From Zetaproteobacteria bacterium (GTDB lineage: Bacteria > Pseudomonadota > Zetaproteobacteria > Mariprofundales > Mariprofundaceae), in assembly GCA_003228735.1 (NCBI GenBank), contig QIFG01000042.1, forward strand, positions 1-37,835: 37,835 bases of DNA, given 5' to 3'. Made by a program: the position numbers and the translations under genes. Each line of letters starts with the position of its first letter. Positions within the stretch are counted from its first letter, which is position 1. Under the pieces are notes generated by a model, which saw only the letters and a program-made list of their open reading frames with translations, was not told the DNA's origin and made no database searches. This document shows positions 6,084-15,046 of the stretch, in pieces.

Positions 6084-7039
6084 TTTCGACCCTGTAATCG
6101 TGGGTCGGTGAGGTCTCTCAAGCCTTCGCCAAGCAGGTTGTAGCCCAGCACGGTAATCAGGATGGCCAGACCCGGATAAAACGACAGCCACCAGGCAATC
6201 TGAATGTTGTCCTTGCCCTCGGTGAGGATGTTGCCCCATGAAGGATCGGGCGGCTGAACGCCAAGACCAAGGAAAGACAGGCCGGATTCAACGAGGACTG
6301 CGCCTGCAATGCCGAGCACGGCGGAGACGAGAATCGGCCCCATCGCATTGGGCAGAAGATAACCCCAGACAAGCCTGAAGCCTGAAACGCCAAGGCTTTT
6401 CGCCGCCAGCACGAACTCGCGTTCGCGCAGGGATAGAAGCTCGGCCCGCACGAGACGCGCCACGCCCATCCATGAGGTCAGGCCGATGACGATCATAATG
6501 TTCCAGATCGAAGGCTCCAGAAAGGCGATGACGGCCAGGATCAGGAAGAATGTGGGGAAACACAGCACCATATCGGTGGCGCGCATGATGCCGGAATCAA
6601 CATAGCCGCCCAGATGGCCTGCCAGCGCGCCCAGCAGCACGCCGATGGCAATGGCGATGCCGACGGCCACAAAGCCGACAGCCAGCGACACGCGTGCGCC
6701 AAACAGCATGCGGGAGAAGACATCGCGGCCCAAGGTGTCTGTGCCGCACCAGTGCTCCCAGGACGGCGGCAGCAGGATAGCCTTCACATTGATGGCGGCA
6801 GGGTCGTACGGGGCGATCAGCGGCGCAAATACGGCTAGAACGGCAACCATGGCTACAATCACACCGCCGACAAACAGTAAGGGATGGTTTAACCACAAAG
6901 ACACCAAGACACCAAGTGAAAATTCCTTGCTGTTTTGTCTTTGTGCCTTCGTGTGATTCGGGACATCTTGCCCCTCACCCTTCGGGCGCCCTTGCGTGCG
7001 TCCAAACGGCAGGGCTGCCTTTTTGTCTTGGTGGTTCAC
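6080..7039 (-). CDS. oppC: Oligopeptide ABC transporter permease, OppC-like
   Basis: An inner-membrane permease of the DppC/OppC family. The core shows [10 protein letters not shown] near residue 75, [20 protein letters not shown] near 100, several TM helices, and the coupling EAA loop around [20 protein letters not shown] near 225. The C-terminal [15 protein letters not shown] is characteristic. Residues 2 to about 50 are odd: they are translated from a MITE-like repeat (6891-7036) and include [20 protein letters not shown], unlike any OppC N terminus. The normal first TM helix starts only after it ([17 protein letters not shown]). GTG 7039 overlaps the oppB stop by GTGA. Whether the extension harms function is unknown; the membrane core is intact. 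Confidence 0.9.
   Translation of the reverse strand: MNHQDKKAALPFGRTQGRPKGEGQDVPNHTKAQRQNSKEFSLGVLVSLWLNHPLLFVGGVIVAMVAVLAVFAPLIAPYDPAAINVKAILLPPSWEHWCGTDTLGRDVFSRMLFGARVSLAVGFVAVGIAIAIGVLLGALAGHLGGYVDSGIMRATDMVLCFPTFFLILAVIAFLEPSIWNIMIVIGLTSWMGVARLVRAELLSLREREFVLAAKSLGVSGFRLVWGYLLPNAMGPILVSAVLGIAGAVLVESGLSFLGLGVQPPDPSWGNILTEGKDNIQIAWWLSFYPGLAILITVLGYNLLGEGLRDLTDPRLQGRK
6891..7036. mobile_element. MITE-like repeat inserted at the start of oppC, copy A
   Basis: A 146-bp element with imperfect inverted ends: AACCACAAAGACACCAAG on the plus strand at 6891, and on the minus strand AACCACCAAGACA from 7036. Its centre (6978-7008) matches 31210-31240 on the opposite strand at 30 of 31 bases. On the minus strand it begins right after the GTGA that starts oppC and contains no stop in the oppC frame, so it is translated. 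It encodes no transposase. AACCAC.AAGACAC ends are seen in short dispersed repeats of many environmental genomes (recollection, not checked). Confidence 0.65.
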
Positions 7040-8019
7040 TTTTCTCCTCCGTGGCGGATACGCGGATCGGCCCAGGCATAGGAAAGATCGGCCAGCAGGT
7101 TGCCCATCAGCGTCAGTACAGCGCCGATAACGGTGATGCCCATGACCAGCGGGTAATCACGGGATAAAACAGCTTCATAGAACAGCAGACCCATGCCGGG
7201 AATCGAGAACAGTTGCTCAACGATGACCGAGCCGCCGATCAGGCCGGGCACCGACAGGCCGAGCAGCGTGATGATCGGCAGCATGGCGTTCTTCAGCGCG
7301 TAACGGTAACGGATGGTGTTCTCGGCCATGCCCATGGCGCGGGCCGTGGTGATGTAATCGGAGCGGATGACCTCAAGCATGCCGGAACGCATGAAGCGGC
7401 TCATGCCGGCCAGTCCTCCAATCGCGGAAACGAACACGGGCAGGATCAGATGGTGGGCCAGATCAAGTTGCGCCTCCCAGAAGCCCATCTGCTGCCAGTC
7501 GTAATCATGGATGCCGGAGATCGGCAGCCAGCTCAATTGTACACCGAATCCATACATCAATAACAGGCCGAGCCAGAAAGAGGGAATGGCAAAGCCGATG
7601 AAGACGAAGACGGTCAGCGACCTGTCCAGCCCCGAGTTTCGGAAAACTGCGGAAAATATACCGATTGGAATGGCTGCAAGCAGGATAAAGGCCATGGCCA
7701 GCACATTGATCCAGATGGTGATGGGCAGCCGCTCAGTGATCTTGTCCAGCACCGGGCGGTGATCGGACGAGAATGATTCGCCGAAGTCCAGCACGGCAAG
7801 GCGCTGCAGCCAGTTCCAGTACTGCTCGTACAGTGGTTTGTCGAGGCCGTAATATACCCTGAGGCGTTCGATATCCTGGGCTGAAACCTTCGGATTAAAC
7901 TCCTGGCCGGCGGCCACCGGCTCGCCCGGCGCCACATGCATGATGCCGAACGAGATGATCGTGATGCCGAGCAGCAGGGGAATCATGCCGGCCAGTCTTT
8001 TGAACAGATACTTTTTCAT
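7036..8019 (-). CDS. oppB: Oligopeptide ABC transporter permease, OppB-like
   Basis: A 327-aa permease of the DppB/OppB family. It starts [20 protein letters not shown] (TM1), then has MHVAPGEPV and a periplasmic [19 protein letters not shown] region. Several TM helices follow. The EAA coupling loop is around [20 protein letters not shown] near residue 235, and a C-terminal [13 protein letters not shown] closes the family pattern. It is first in the oppB-oppC-tadA run and has no oppA directly upstream. Instead, a divergent metal-efflux island lies upstream and oppA is 7.6 kb away beyond it. A new promoter for oppB must lie within 8020-8129 unless it is read through. Confidence 0.92.
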   Translation of the reverse strand: MKKYLFKRLAGMIPLLLGITIISFGIMHVAPGEPVAAGQEFNPKVSAQDIERLRVYYGLDKPLYEQYWNWLQRLAVLDFGESFSSDHRPVLDKITERLPITIWINVLAMAFILLAAIPIGIFSAVFRNSGLDRSLTVFVFIGFAIPSFWLGLLLMYGFGVQLSWLPISGIHDYDWQQMGFWEAQLDLAHHLILPVFVSAIGGLAGMSRFMRSGMLEVIRSDYITTARAMGMAENTIRYRYALKNAMLPIITLLGLSVPGLIGGSVIVEQLFSIPGMGLLFYEAVLSRDYPLVMGITVIGAVLTLMGNLLADLSYAWADPRIRHGGEK

Positions 8020-8129
8020 CGTCCCGGCATGTTAAAGGTCTCTGCCTCAGTCCACAAAGGCATATATCATACTGCATCCATAACTTTCGGAGTTGTGACA
8101 ACACCACCTTGGTCTGATAACTTGCAGGC
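8020..8129. promoter_or_regulatory. Divergent promoter region between oppB and the metal-efflux operon
   Basis: This 110-bp stretch must drive oppB to the left and the efflux genes to the right. A short palindrome, GTTGT-G-ACAAC (8092-8102), could be an operator. I see no clear MerR-type spacer or other recognisable metal-regulator site, and no regulator gene lies nearby. Confidence 0.3.
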
Positions 8130-8444
8130 ATGCGTATTTTTGCACTGGTTGCTTTTGTGGCTCTGCAGCTTTCCATGTTTACATGTGAGACGGATATCCA
8201 TATACACAGCCTGGATGCCGGCACAAGCCACTTTGCTCAGCATGGCAACGAATCAGACGGCCCTGAAAATATGCTGATTGACCATTCAAGCCAGATTCAT
8301 GCATCCCATGTCTTTATCGAGCACGAACCAAATATTCTGGACGCAATTCCATCGGTTTCAGAGCCGAGCTATGAACTTGCTACTCTGGACTTCACAAACG
8401 TTCCGCACCTTATAGAGCGCCCACCGAAACATTTGCACGGATGA
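8130..8444 (+). CDS. Small His-rich secreted protein, CzcI-like position
   Basis: A 104-aa protein with an N-terminal hydrophobic segment (MRIFALVAFVALQLSMFTC) that looks like a signal peptide. The mature part has 11 His, including IHIH, SHFAQHGN, DHSSQIHASH and a KHLHG C terminus. Small His-rich periplasmic proteins such as CzcI are commonly encoded just before czcCBA and are thought to bind or signal metal. The C-terminal ERPPKHLHG resembles CzcI tails (recollection). It is followed by a hairpin and then czcC, so it is probably the first gene of the efflux operon. The exact family is uncertain. Confidence 0.6.
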   Translation: MRIFALVAFVALQLSMFTCETDIHIHSLDAGTSHFAQHGNESDGPENMLIDHSSQIHASHVFIEHEPNILDAIPSVSEPSYELATLDFTNVPHLIERPPKHLHG

Positions 8445-8499
8445 GTTTCATCTCCTCAATGCCTGAGTAGGTCTACGCTGTAGATCTGACTGATGCATT

Positions 8500-8521
8500 C
8501 CGAGGCCGAACCTCGGCTTTT
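8500..8521 (+). terminator. Hairpin with short T-run between the His-rich gene and czcC
   Basis: CCGAGG-ccgaa-CCTCGG (8500-8516) followed by CTTTT. It has the form of a weak intrinsic terminator or attenuator within the efflux operon. A second small hairpin, TCTAC-gct-GTAGA, lies at 8472-8484. It could lower expression of czcCBA relative to the first gene. Confidence 0.5.
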
Positions 8522-8554
8522 CCACAACTTAAAATCTCATCACAGGGGGAAACT

Positions 8555-9805
8555 GTGCGTATTCGTTATTTGATCGCATTTCATGCCGGGCTGCTGGCCT
8601 GCCTGCAACCGTGGCATGCAGATGCGATAACACTTGAAGAAGCTATGAAAATTGCCAGTGAGCAGCATCCATTGCTGCAAATGGCTGAACAAAATATTGA
8701 AGTGGCCAGAGGCAACCTGACAGAACAGGGCTCTTATGCCTACAACCCGGAGCTTTCTCTGGAGCCGCAACGCCGCAGGTTGAACGCTGGCGGCACATCC
8801 AATGATTACTACGTCACCTTATCCCAGGGAATCGAAATTGGTGGCAAACGCGGATATAGAGAGCAGTCCGCCCAAGCAGCTCTGGATGCAGCCAGCCAGG
8901 ACAGAGAAGCGGCACGTCAGCGGCTGACCATTGAGGCCGCCAGATCCTTTTCTGATCTATACTATGCGGAACAGATCCTTGATTTCCGCCGTAAGCAAAG
9001 CGCGATGTTGAATAAAGTCAGTCAGGCTGTCGCCCGGCAATTGGAAGTGGGTCAATCCAGCCAGCTGGACGCCAACCTTGCGCAATCGGCCTTTGGTTCC
9101 GCGCTGAATGCAACAACAACCGCCAGGCAGGCGTTCACGCAAAGCCGGCAGCGTTATTTTACTGCCTTGGGAAAGACACAGGAGACGGAAAATCTCTCCC
9201 GTCTGGAACTTCCCAGGCTTTCGCCAGGCTGGCGGCCGCCAAAAGACTCTTTCAAGGTGGCGCTTGAGTCCCGGCCCGATTTTTCAGCCTTGCGTTCAAA
9301 GCTGGCGCAATCCAGCGCACAAGCTGATCTGGCCAGTGTGGAGCGGATCCCCGATATCACGTTCAGTGCCATGACCGGGCGTGAGGCAGGAGAAAATTTA
9401 ATCAAACTGGGAGTTGCGATTCCGTTCCCGGTATTGAATACCCATCAGGGGGCTTACCGGTCGGCGCTGGCTGAAAAAGAGCGCACCCGCACGGGGCTTG
9501 ATTGGTCGGAGCAGCGGCTGCGCTATGAGGTGCGGAGTGCGCTCGATAATCACGCCAATACCATGCAGGCGCTGTCCGGCATCACTGAAACGGACATGCA
9601 GCGCACAGGACAAGAGACCATTGATCTCGCACAGAAAGCCTATGACGCAGGCGAACTGGACCTGGAAGAACTGGTGGTTCACATCAGGCAGGGGCTTGAT
9701 GCCCGAATGACTGCGCTTGACATTATCAAACAGGCATGGATGGCCCGGATCCGGCTGGCCGAGGTGCTCGGCCGCCCAGAATACATTCTCGAAGGAACCG
9801 AATAA
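8555..9805 (+). CDS. czcC: Outer-membrane efflux protein of an RND metal exporter, CzcC-like
   Basis: A 416-aa TolC-family outer-membrane factor. It has an N-terminal signal peptide (cleavage near ADA-IT), then ITLEEAMKIASEQHPLLQMA, the usual start of the first outer-membrane-efflux repeat. NPELSLEPQ follows near residue 68 and QGIEIGGKR near 90, both typical of CzcC proteins; the second repeat starts near 230. It would form the channel across the outer membrane for CzcBA. The GTG start at 8555 follows AGGGGGA. Its stop overlaps the start of the next gene by one base (TAATG), so the two are coupled. Confidence 0.9.
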   Translation: MRIRYLIAFHAGLLACLQPWHADAITLEEAMKIASEQHPLLQMAEQNIEVARGNLTEQGSYAYNPELSLEPQRRRLNAGGTSNDYYVTLSQGIEIGGKRGYREQSAQAALDAASQDREAARQRLTIEAARSFSDLYYAEQILDFRRKQSAMLNKVSQAVARQLEVGQSSQLDANLAQSAFGSALNATTTARQAFTQSRQRYFTALGKTQETENLSRLELPRLSPGWRPPKDSFKVALESRPDFSALRSKLAQSSAQADLASVERIPDITFSAMTGREAGENLIKLGVAIPFPVLNTHQGAYRSALAEKERTRTGLDWSEQRLRYEVRSALDNHANTMQALSGITETDMQRTGQETIDLAQKAYDAGELDLEELVVHIRQGLDARMTALDIIKQAWMARIRLAEVLGRPEYILEGTE

Positions 9806-11028
9806 TGAAAACATTACTTACTAACAACAACACAAATAAAGCCACACGCAGAGTCCCACAAGCGCCCCGGCTCCGCGTTACGGCTAGTATATCAATCTTT
9901 ACGCTGGCTATGATATTCAGCCAGCCTTTGATGGCTGAAGAGCAGGGACATGGGAAACAGGGGCACGAAGAACCAGGCGTTGTCAAATTGAGCCCTGGCC
10001 AGATCAGGCAGGCTGGCCTGCAAACAGAAACGGTTAAATTTCAGCCCAAGCCAGACACTATCCGTGCGCCAGGAACCGTGGCTTTTAATGCTTACCGCCT
10101 GTCCGATGTGACCACGCTTGTCGATAGCGTCGTCCATGCCCGCCATGTCCGCTTGGGGGACCATGTAAAAAGAGGACAAAAACTGGTGACTTTGATCAGT
10201 ACGGCGCTGGCCCAGGCTGAGGCGGATTTCCTGCGCGCCGAGGCGGAACATCGCAGGAGCAAGCAGGAATGGAAACGGGTCGAAGGTCTGGCAGTACAGA
10301 AAATCGTCTCCCAGGCCCGCCTTCAACAGGCGGAAAGCAGCCATCAGGCCGTCCACGCCAGCCTTGCCGCAAACCGGGCCTCTCTGGCTTCCTATGGCCT
10401 GAGAAGCGGGGATATAGATGAGTTGATGAAGCAGAGTGATTACGGCCAGTTGGTACTCCGCGCTCCGAGCGCTGGAATGATCGTAGCGGATGATTTTCGT
10501 ACAGGTCAGCACATCGCGGCCGGCACACGTCTGTTGCAAATTGCCGATGAAAAAACGGTCTGGGTTGAGGCTAGGATTCCTGCCATGCAACTTGCCGGTA
10601 TCAAGGTGGGACAATCCGCATCCATCACGCCAAAAGGCAGCAATCAGCATTACGCGGGTAAGGTCATCAATATTCACCCTCAACTGGATTCCGCCACCCG
10701 TACAGCCGGCGTGCGTCTGGAAATAGGCAATTCTCAAAGGGCGCTGCAGCCCGGCATGTTCGTTGAGGCGGAAATCATGGCCGGTAGTGGTGAAAAGGCG
10801 CTGCTCTTGCCGCAACAGGCCATTCAACGCCAGGGCACTGAGCTGATCGTCTTCGTGGAGGAGGAGCCGGGGCACTTTGAACGGCGTGAGGTGCGCATCG
10901 GTGGAGCCAGCATGGGGCTGGTCCCACTCATTTCGGGCGTCAAAGAAGGTGAGCGCGTGGTGGTGAAGGGTGCATTTGCACTCGCTTCGGAGTTGGCCAA
11001 GTCCGGCTTTGAAGCACACAACCATTGA
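9805..11028 (+). CDS. czcB: Periplasmic membrane-fusion protein of an RND metal exporter, CzcB-like
   Basis: A 407-aa membrane-fusion (adaptor) protein. It has an N-terminal signal/anchor ending ...SQPLMAEEQGHGKQGHEEPG, a short His-rich stretch after cleavage. A barrel-sandwich lipoyl half comes at residues about 85-120 (VHARHVRLGDHVKRGQKLV). An alpha-helical hairpin spans about 125-195, then the second lipoyl half, a beta-barrel and a membrane-proximal domain (LQPGMFVEAEI near 315). The ATG at 9805 overlaps the czcC stop. It links CzcA in the inner membrane to CzcC. The His-rich N terminus may bind the exported metal, as in CzcB/CusB families; the metal is not proven. Confidence 0.9.
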   Translation: MKTLLTNNNTNKATRRVPQAPRLRVTASISIFTLAMIFSQPLMAEEQGHGKQGHEEPGVVKLSPGQIRQAGLQTETVKFQPKPDTIRAPGTVAFNAYRLSDVTTLVDSVVHARHVRLGDHVKRGQKLVTLISTALAQAEADFLRAEAEHRRSKQEWKRVEGLAVQKIVSQARLQQAESSHQAVHASLAANRASLASYGLRSGDIDELMKQSDYGQLVLRAPSAGMIVADDFRTGQHIAAGTRLLQIADEKTVWVEARIPAMQLAGIKVGQSASITPKGSNQHYAGKVINIHPQLDSATRTAGVRLEIGNSQRALQPGMFVEAEIMAGSGEKALLLPQQAIQRQGTELIVFVEEEPGHFERREVRIGGASMGLVPLISGVKEGERVVVKGAFALASELAKSGFEAHNH

Positions 11029-11038
11029 GGGCGCCCAT

Positions 11039-14000
11039 ATGTTTGCAAAACTGATTGATGCAGCGGTCAACAACCGCTTTCTGATTCTTTTGTTGTTACT
11101 GGGTTCGATGGGTTATGCGATGTTTGTCGTGCCGAAACTGAACCTGGACGCCTTTCCCGATGTCACCAATATACAGGTGACCATTAACACCGAAGCGCAA
11201 GGACTGGCCTCCGAAGAGGTGGAGCAATTGATCACCTATCCTGTGGAGGCGGTGATGTACGCCCTGCCTGATGTCGAGGAAGTGCGTTCCATATCAAAAA
11301 CGGGCCTGTCGATTGTCACGGTCGTATTCAAGGAAGGCACGGACATCTATTTCGCCCGCCAACTGGTGTTTCAGAAGCTCCAGGATGCGCGCCAGACCGT
11401 CCCGGCCTGGGCGGGAACGCCGAAGATCGGGCCGAACACCTCTGGCCTGGGGCAGGTTTTTCAGTATATTCTGAAGGCGGACCCTGATGCGGGTTACGAT
11501 GCCCTGACCTTGCGCGCCCTGAATGACTGGGTCGTTAAACTGATGCTGATGCCGGTGAATGGCGTCACGGAGATTCTCTCCTACGGCGGAGAGGTGCGGC
11601 AGTATCAGGTGCGCCTGAACCCCGAACGCCTGTTGTCATACAGCCTGCATGTCGATGATATCGCGAGAGCTATTGAGGCCAATAACCGCAATGCAGGCGG
11701 CTGGTATCTGCCGCAGGGCGATGAGCAGCTGGTGATTCGCGGCGTGGGCTGGGTGCCAAGCGGTGAAGAAGGGCTGGGAGCCATTGCTGCGATCCCAGTC
11801 AAAACAGTAAACGGCACGCCGGTTCGCGTGCGTGACGTGGCAACCGTGGAATTTGGCGGCGAAATTCGCCAGGGCGCAGTCACGATGACCGAGCGCGCGG
11901 ATGACGGCGGCATCAAACAACTGGGCGAAGTGGTGGTTGGTATTGTGCTCAAGCGATTCGGCGCCAACACCAAGGCAACCATTGATGATGTGAAATCCCG
12001 CCTGGACATCGTACAGAAGGCGTTACCCGAAGGCGTTATGATCCAGCCGTTCTATGACCAGTCCGATCTGATTGATAAGGCGGTATGGACGGTGGAAAAG
12101 GCGCTGATGGAAGCCTTTGTGCTGATCATCATCATTCTGTTCCTGTTTCTGATGAATGTGCGCGCCGCCACGCTGGTGCTGCTATCGGTGCCTATTTCGG
12201 TTTTGGCTGCGCTGGCGGCCATGGAATATTACGGCATCTCCGCCAATCTGATGAGCCTGGGCGGGCTGGCCATCGCCATTGGCATGATGGTCGATGGCTC
12301 TGTGGTGATGGTGGAAAATATCTTCAAACACATGGAGAGGGTGAAGGAGGGGGATCATGGCATCGCCCTGCGCGTGACTGCGGCTGCCAGGGAAATTGCC
12401 CGGCCGGTGCTATTCGCTGTGCTGATCATCCTGATCGTGTTTACGCCGTTGTTCTCGCTGGAGGGCGTGGAAGGCAAGCTGTTCACTCCGATGGCGCTGT
12501 CCATCTGCTTTGCCATGTTTGCATCCTTACTGGTGGCGATTTTTGTGATGCCGGTGCTGGCGACCTATGCGTTTACCAAAGGCGTTGTGCACAAAGACAG
12601 CCCGGTGCTCGTACCGATTGCCCGTGCCTATCACTCCCTGCTTAAGCGTGCCCTGACGACCCGTAAAAAGGTGGTCGGCGGAGCAGCGGCAGCCTTCGTG
12701 CTTACGCTCTCGATTGTGCCCTTCCTGGGCACCGAATTCGTGCCGGAACTGGAGGAAGGAACACTGGCCATACGCATTACGCTGGCCCCGTCTTCCTCCC
12801 TGAACTATGCCAAAGGCGTAGGTGAAAAACTGGAGAAAATCCTGATGGATAATTTTCCTGAAGCTCTCTACGTCTCGGCCCGGACAGGGCGGGCGGAAAT
12901 TGGCGGCGACCCGGAACCGGTATCCAATGTGGAACTCTTTGTTGGCCTCAAACCGGTCGCTGAATGGACAAGCGCTAACAACAGGATGGCCCTGCAGAAG
13001 CTGATGCGCGAAAAGATGGAGGCTGTTCCCGGTATTCTAATCGCCTTTACTCAACCCATTGCCATGCGCGTGGATGAATTGCTCTCCGGCGTGAAGGCGC
13101 AGCTTGCCATCAAGCTGTTCGGCCCAGACCTTGAAGTGCTGGCCGGGAAGGGAAGGGAGATCGAAAAGCTGGTTAAAACGGTCGAGGGCGCCCGCGATGT
13201 GGCCATGGAGCAAATTGAGGGTGAAGCGCAACTGGTGGTTCACCCTGACCGCAGCAAGCTGGATCGGTACGGTATTCCAGTCGATGATGTGATGGCACTG
13301 GTTGCCGATGCCATTGGTGGCGCATCCGCCGGGCAGGTGATCAAGGGCAATGAACGCTACGACATCTACGTACGCCTGAAAAAAAACTACAGGGACAGCG
13401 CTGAAGCCATCGGCAGCCTGATCCTGCAAGCTCCGGATGGTGCATGGGTTCGCCTTGCGGATGTAGCCTCCATCGACGTTGAACAAGGGCCGCCGATGAT
13501 CCGGCGCGATGATGTGCAAAGGCGCGTGGTCATTCAAAGCAATGTTGAAGGACGTGACATGGGTGGTCTTGTGGCTGAACTGGACCAGCGTATCCAGCAA
13601 GAAATTGACCTGCCGCCCGGATATACCATCGTGTTTGGCGGTCAATTTAAAAATCAGCAGCGGGCGCAGGCGAAACTGATGATCGTCGTGCCATTATCAT
13701 TGCTGCTGATCTTCCTGCTGCTCTACTTCGCCTTTCATTCGGCCGGGCAAGCGGCGCTTATTATGCTCAATGTTCCGATGGCCCTGATTGGCGGCATCCT
13801 GGCCCTGTTAGTATCGGGTCAATACCTGTCCGTGCCTTCCAGTATCGGCTTTATCGCCCTGTTTGGCCTGGCCGTTCTCAATGGCGTGGTGCTGGTCGAT
13901 GCTATTAACCGCCGTCTGCGGGACGGGTGTAATATAGATGAAGCGATTCGCACCGGATCGGAAAGCCGTTTGAGGCCGGTGTTAATGACAGCCATGATTG

Positions 14001-14173
14001 CAGGCTTTGGCCTGATTCCTTTGCTGCTGGCGACAGGCATCGGCTCGGAAATTCAGCGTCCCCTGGCCTCGGTTGTAGTTGGCGGACTGGTTTCCTCCAC
14101 GCTGTTGACACTGTTTGTCCTGCCCTGTCTGTATGAACGCTTCAGCAAAAGCAAAATCCGTGAATCATCCTAA
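11039..14173 (+). CDS. czcA: RND heavy-metal efflux pump, CzcA/CusA family
   Basis: A 1044-aa proton-driven HME-RND pump with 12 TM helices and two large periplasmic loops. Family marks: the N-terminal PKLNLDAFPDVTNIQVTI, SGLGQVFQY near residue 137, and the TM4 proton-relay motif AIGMMVDGSVVMVEN with D419. QPIAMRVDELLSGVKAQLAI (near 675) matches CzcA-type pumps; CusA has a Met (TMPI) where this has TQPI, so Cu/Ag export is less likely. The TM4 motif is a mix: AIG as in CusA but DG as in CzcA. I therefore do not assign a metal beyond a divalent cation such as Zn, Co, Cd or Ni. ATG 11039 lies 10 nt after the czcB stop. Confidence 0.9.
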   Translation: MFAKLIDAAVNNRFLILLLLLGSMGYAMFVVPKLNLDAFPDVTNIQVTINTEAQGLASEEVEQLITYPVEAVMYALPDVEEVRSISKTGLSIVTVVFKEGTDIYFARQLVFQKLQDARQTVPAWAGTPKIGPNTSGLGQVFQYILKADPDAGYDALTLRALNDWVVKLMLMPVNGVTEILSYGGEVRQYQVRLNPERLLSYSLHVDDIARAIEANNRNAGGWYLPQGDEQLVIRGVGWVPSGEEGLGAIAAIPVKTVNGTPVRVRDVATVEFGGEIRQGAVTMTERADDGGIKQLGEVVVGIVLKRFGANTKATIDDVKSRLDIVQKALPEGVMIQPFYDQSDLIDKAVWTVEKALMEAFVLIIIILFLFLMNVRAATLVLLSVPISVLAALAAMEYYGISANLMSLGGLAIAIGMMVDGSVVMVENIFKHMERVKEGDHGIALRVTAAAREIARPVLFAVLIILIVFTPLFSLEGVEGKLFTPMALSICFAMFASLLVAIFVMPVLATYAFTKGVVHKDSPVLVPIARAYHSLLKRALTTRKKVVGGAAAAFVLTLSIVPFLGTEFVPELEEGTLAIRITLAPSSSLNYAKGVGEKLEKILMDNFPEALYVSARTGRAEIGGDPEPVSNVELFVGLKPVAEWTSANNRMALQKLMREKMEAVPGILIAFTQPIAMRVDELLSGVKAQLAIKLFGPDLEVLAGKGREIEKLVKTVEGARDVAMEQIEGEAQLVVHPDRSKLDRYGIPVDDVMALVADAIGGASAGQVIKGNERYDIYVRLKKNYRDSAEAIGSLILQAPDGAWVRLADVASIDVEQGPPMIRRDDVQRRVVIQSNVEGRDMGGLVAELDQRIQQEIDLPPGYTIVFGGQFKNQQRAQAKLMIVVPLSLLLIFLLLYFAFHSAGQAALIMLNVPMALIGGILALLVSGQYLSVPSSIGFIALFGLAVLNGVVLVDAINRRLRDGCNIDEAIRTGSESRLRPVLMTAMIAGFGLIPLLLATGIGSEIQRPLASVVVGGLVSSTLLTLFVLPCLYERFSKSKIRESS

Positions 14174-15023
14174 GCACAGCCACCTGCTGAACACCGCATT
14201 GTGGTTAACGGCGGCATTCGCGCTGGTGGAACTGGCCGGCGGCCTCATAGCCGACTCGCTGGCATTGCTGGCCGATGCCGGACATATGGCCTCGGATGCC
14301 GTGGCCCTGGGCCTGGCCGTGTTTGCCCAGCGCATCGCCAGCCGCCCGGCCCATGGCCGGATGACCTATGGCTATGGACGCGCCAAGGTGCTGGCCGCAC
14401 AGGTGAATGGGCTGGGTCTTTGGTTCTTAAGCGGTTGGATTGTCTGGGAAGCCGCAGGAAGGCTTGCGAATCCTCCTGAGGTACAGGGTTATGTCGTGTT
14501 GGTCGTGGCGTCCATAGGATTACTGGTCAATCTGGCCGTGTTGTATTGGCTTCGCGGCGGTCATGATCTTAACATCCGTGCGGCCTATTGGCATGTGTTA
14601 GGCGATGCCCTTGGTTCAATCGCAGCCATTGCTGCAGGCGGAATTATTATCTTGACCGGCTGGATGCCGATTGACCCAATCCTGTCGTTCCTTGTCGCTG
14701 GAATCCTTGCCTGGGGCGGCTGGCGGCTGGTGCGTGAGACCACGCTGGAGCTTATGGAAGGCGTGCCGCAAGACGTTGATTCAGGGGCCGCCGAACAAGC
14801 CATGCAACAGATTGAAGGGGTGGCTGGTATCCACCACGTTCACGTATGGCGATTGCCGGACGGTCAACTCGCCATGTCTGCGCATATCCAAATTGCCAGC
14901 ATGCAGCATTGGACCTCGATTCTTCCCGCCCTGCTCGAAGCACTTAAAGAACAAGGCATAGTGCATGCCACTCTGCAGCCGGAGACGGCATGCCATGATG
15001 ATGAGATACATTGCCCCAACTGA
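14160..15023 (+). CDS. czcD: Cation diffusion facilitator, CzcD-like
   Basis: A 287-aa CDF antiporter that exports Zn, Co or Cd from cytoplasm to periplasm. TM1 is followed by GGLIADSLALLADAGHMASD, whose Asp and His/Asp on TM2 form the zinc site. TM5 carries AAYWHVLGDALGS (the HxxxD pair). The cytoplasmic C-terminal domain includes EGVAGIHHVHVWRLPDGQLA and ends in HDDEIHCPN. The GTG at 14160 overlaps the czcA stop by 14 nt. An ATG at 14115 is in frame, but those residues would be encoded by the end of czcA and do not look like a CDF N terminus. It would feed periplasmic metal to CzcCBA. Confidence 0.88.
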   Translation: MNHPKHSHLLNTALWLTAAFALVELAGGLIADSLALLADAGHMASDAVALGLAVFAQRIASRPAHGRMTYGYGRAKVLAAQVNGLGLWFLSGWIVWEAAGRLANPPEVQGYVVLVVASIGLLVNLAVLYWLRGGHDLNIRAAYWHVLGDALGSIAAIAAGGIIILTGWMPIDPILSFLVAGILAWGGWRLVRETTLELMEGVPQDVDSGAAEQAMQQIEGVAGIHHVHVWRLPDGQLAMSAHIQIASMQHWTSILPALLEALKEQGIVHATLQPETACHDDEIHCPN

Positions 15024-15046
15024 TTGCATACCGATAGTGGCAAGTT

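Noticed and set aside
9892-11073. A 393-residue open frame on the minus strand opposite czcB
   Set aside because: It is antisense to a clearly coding, conserved membrane-fusion protein, and its residues show no domain pattern.
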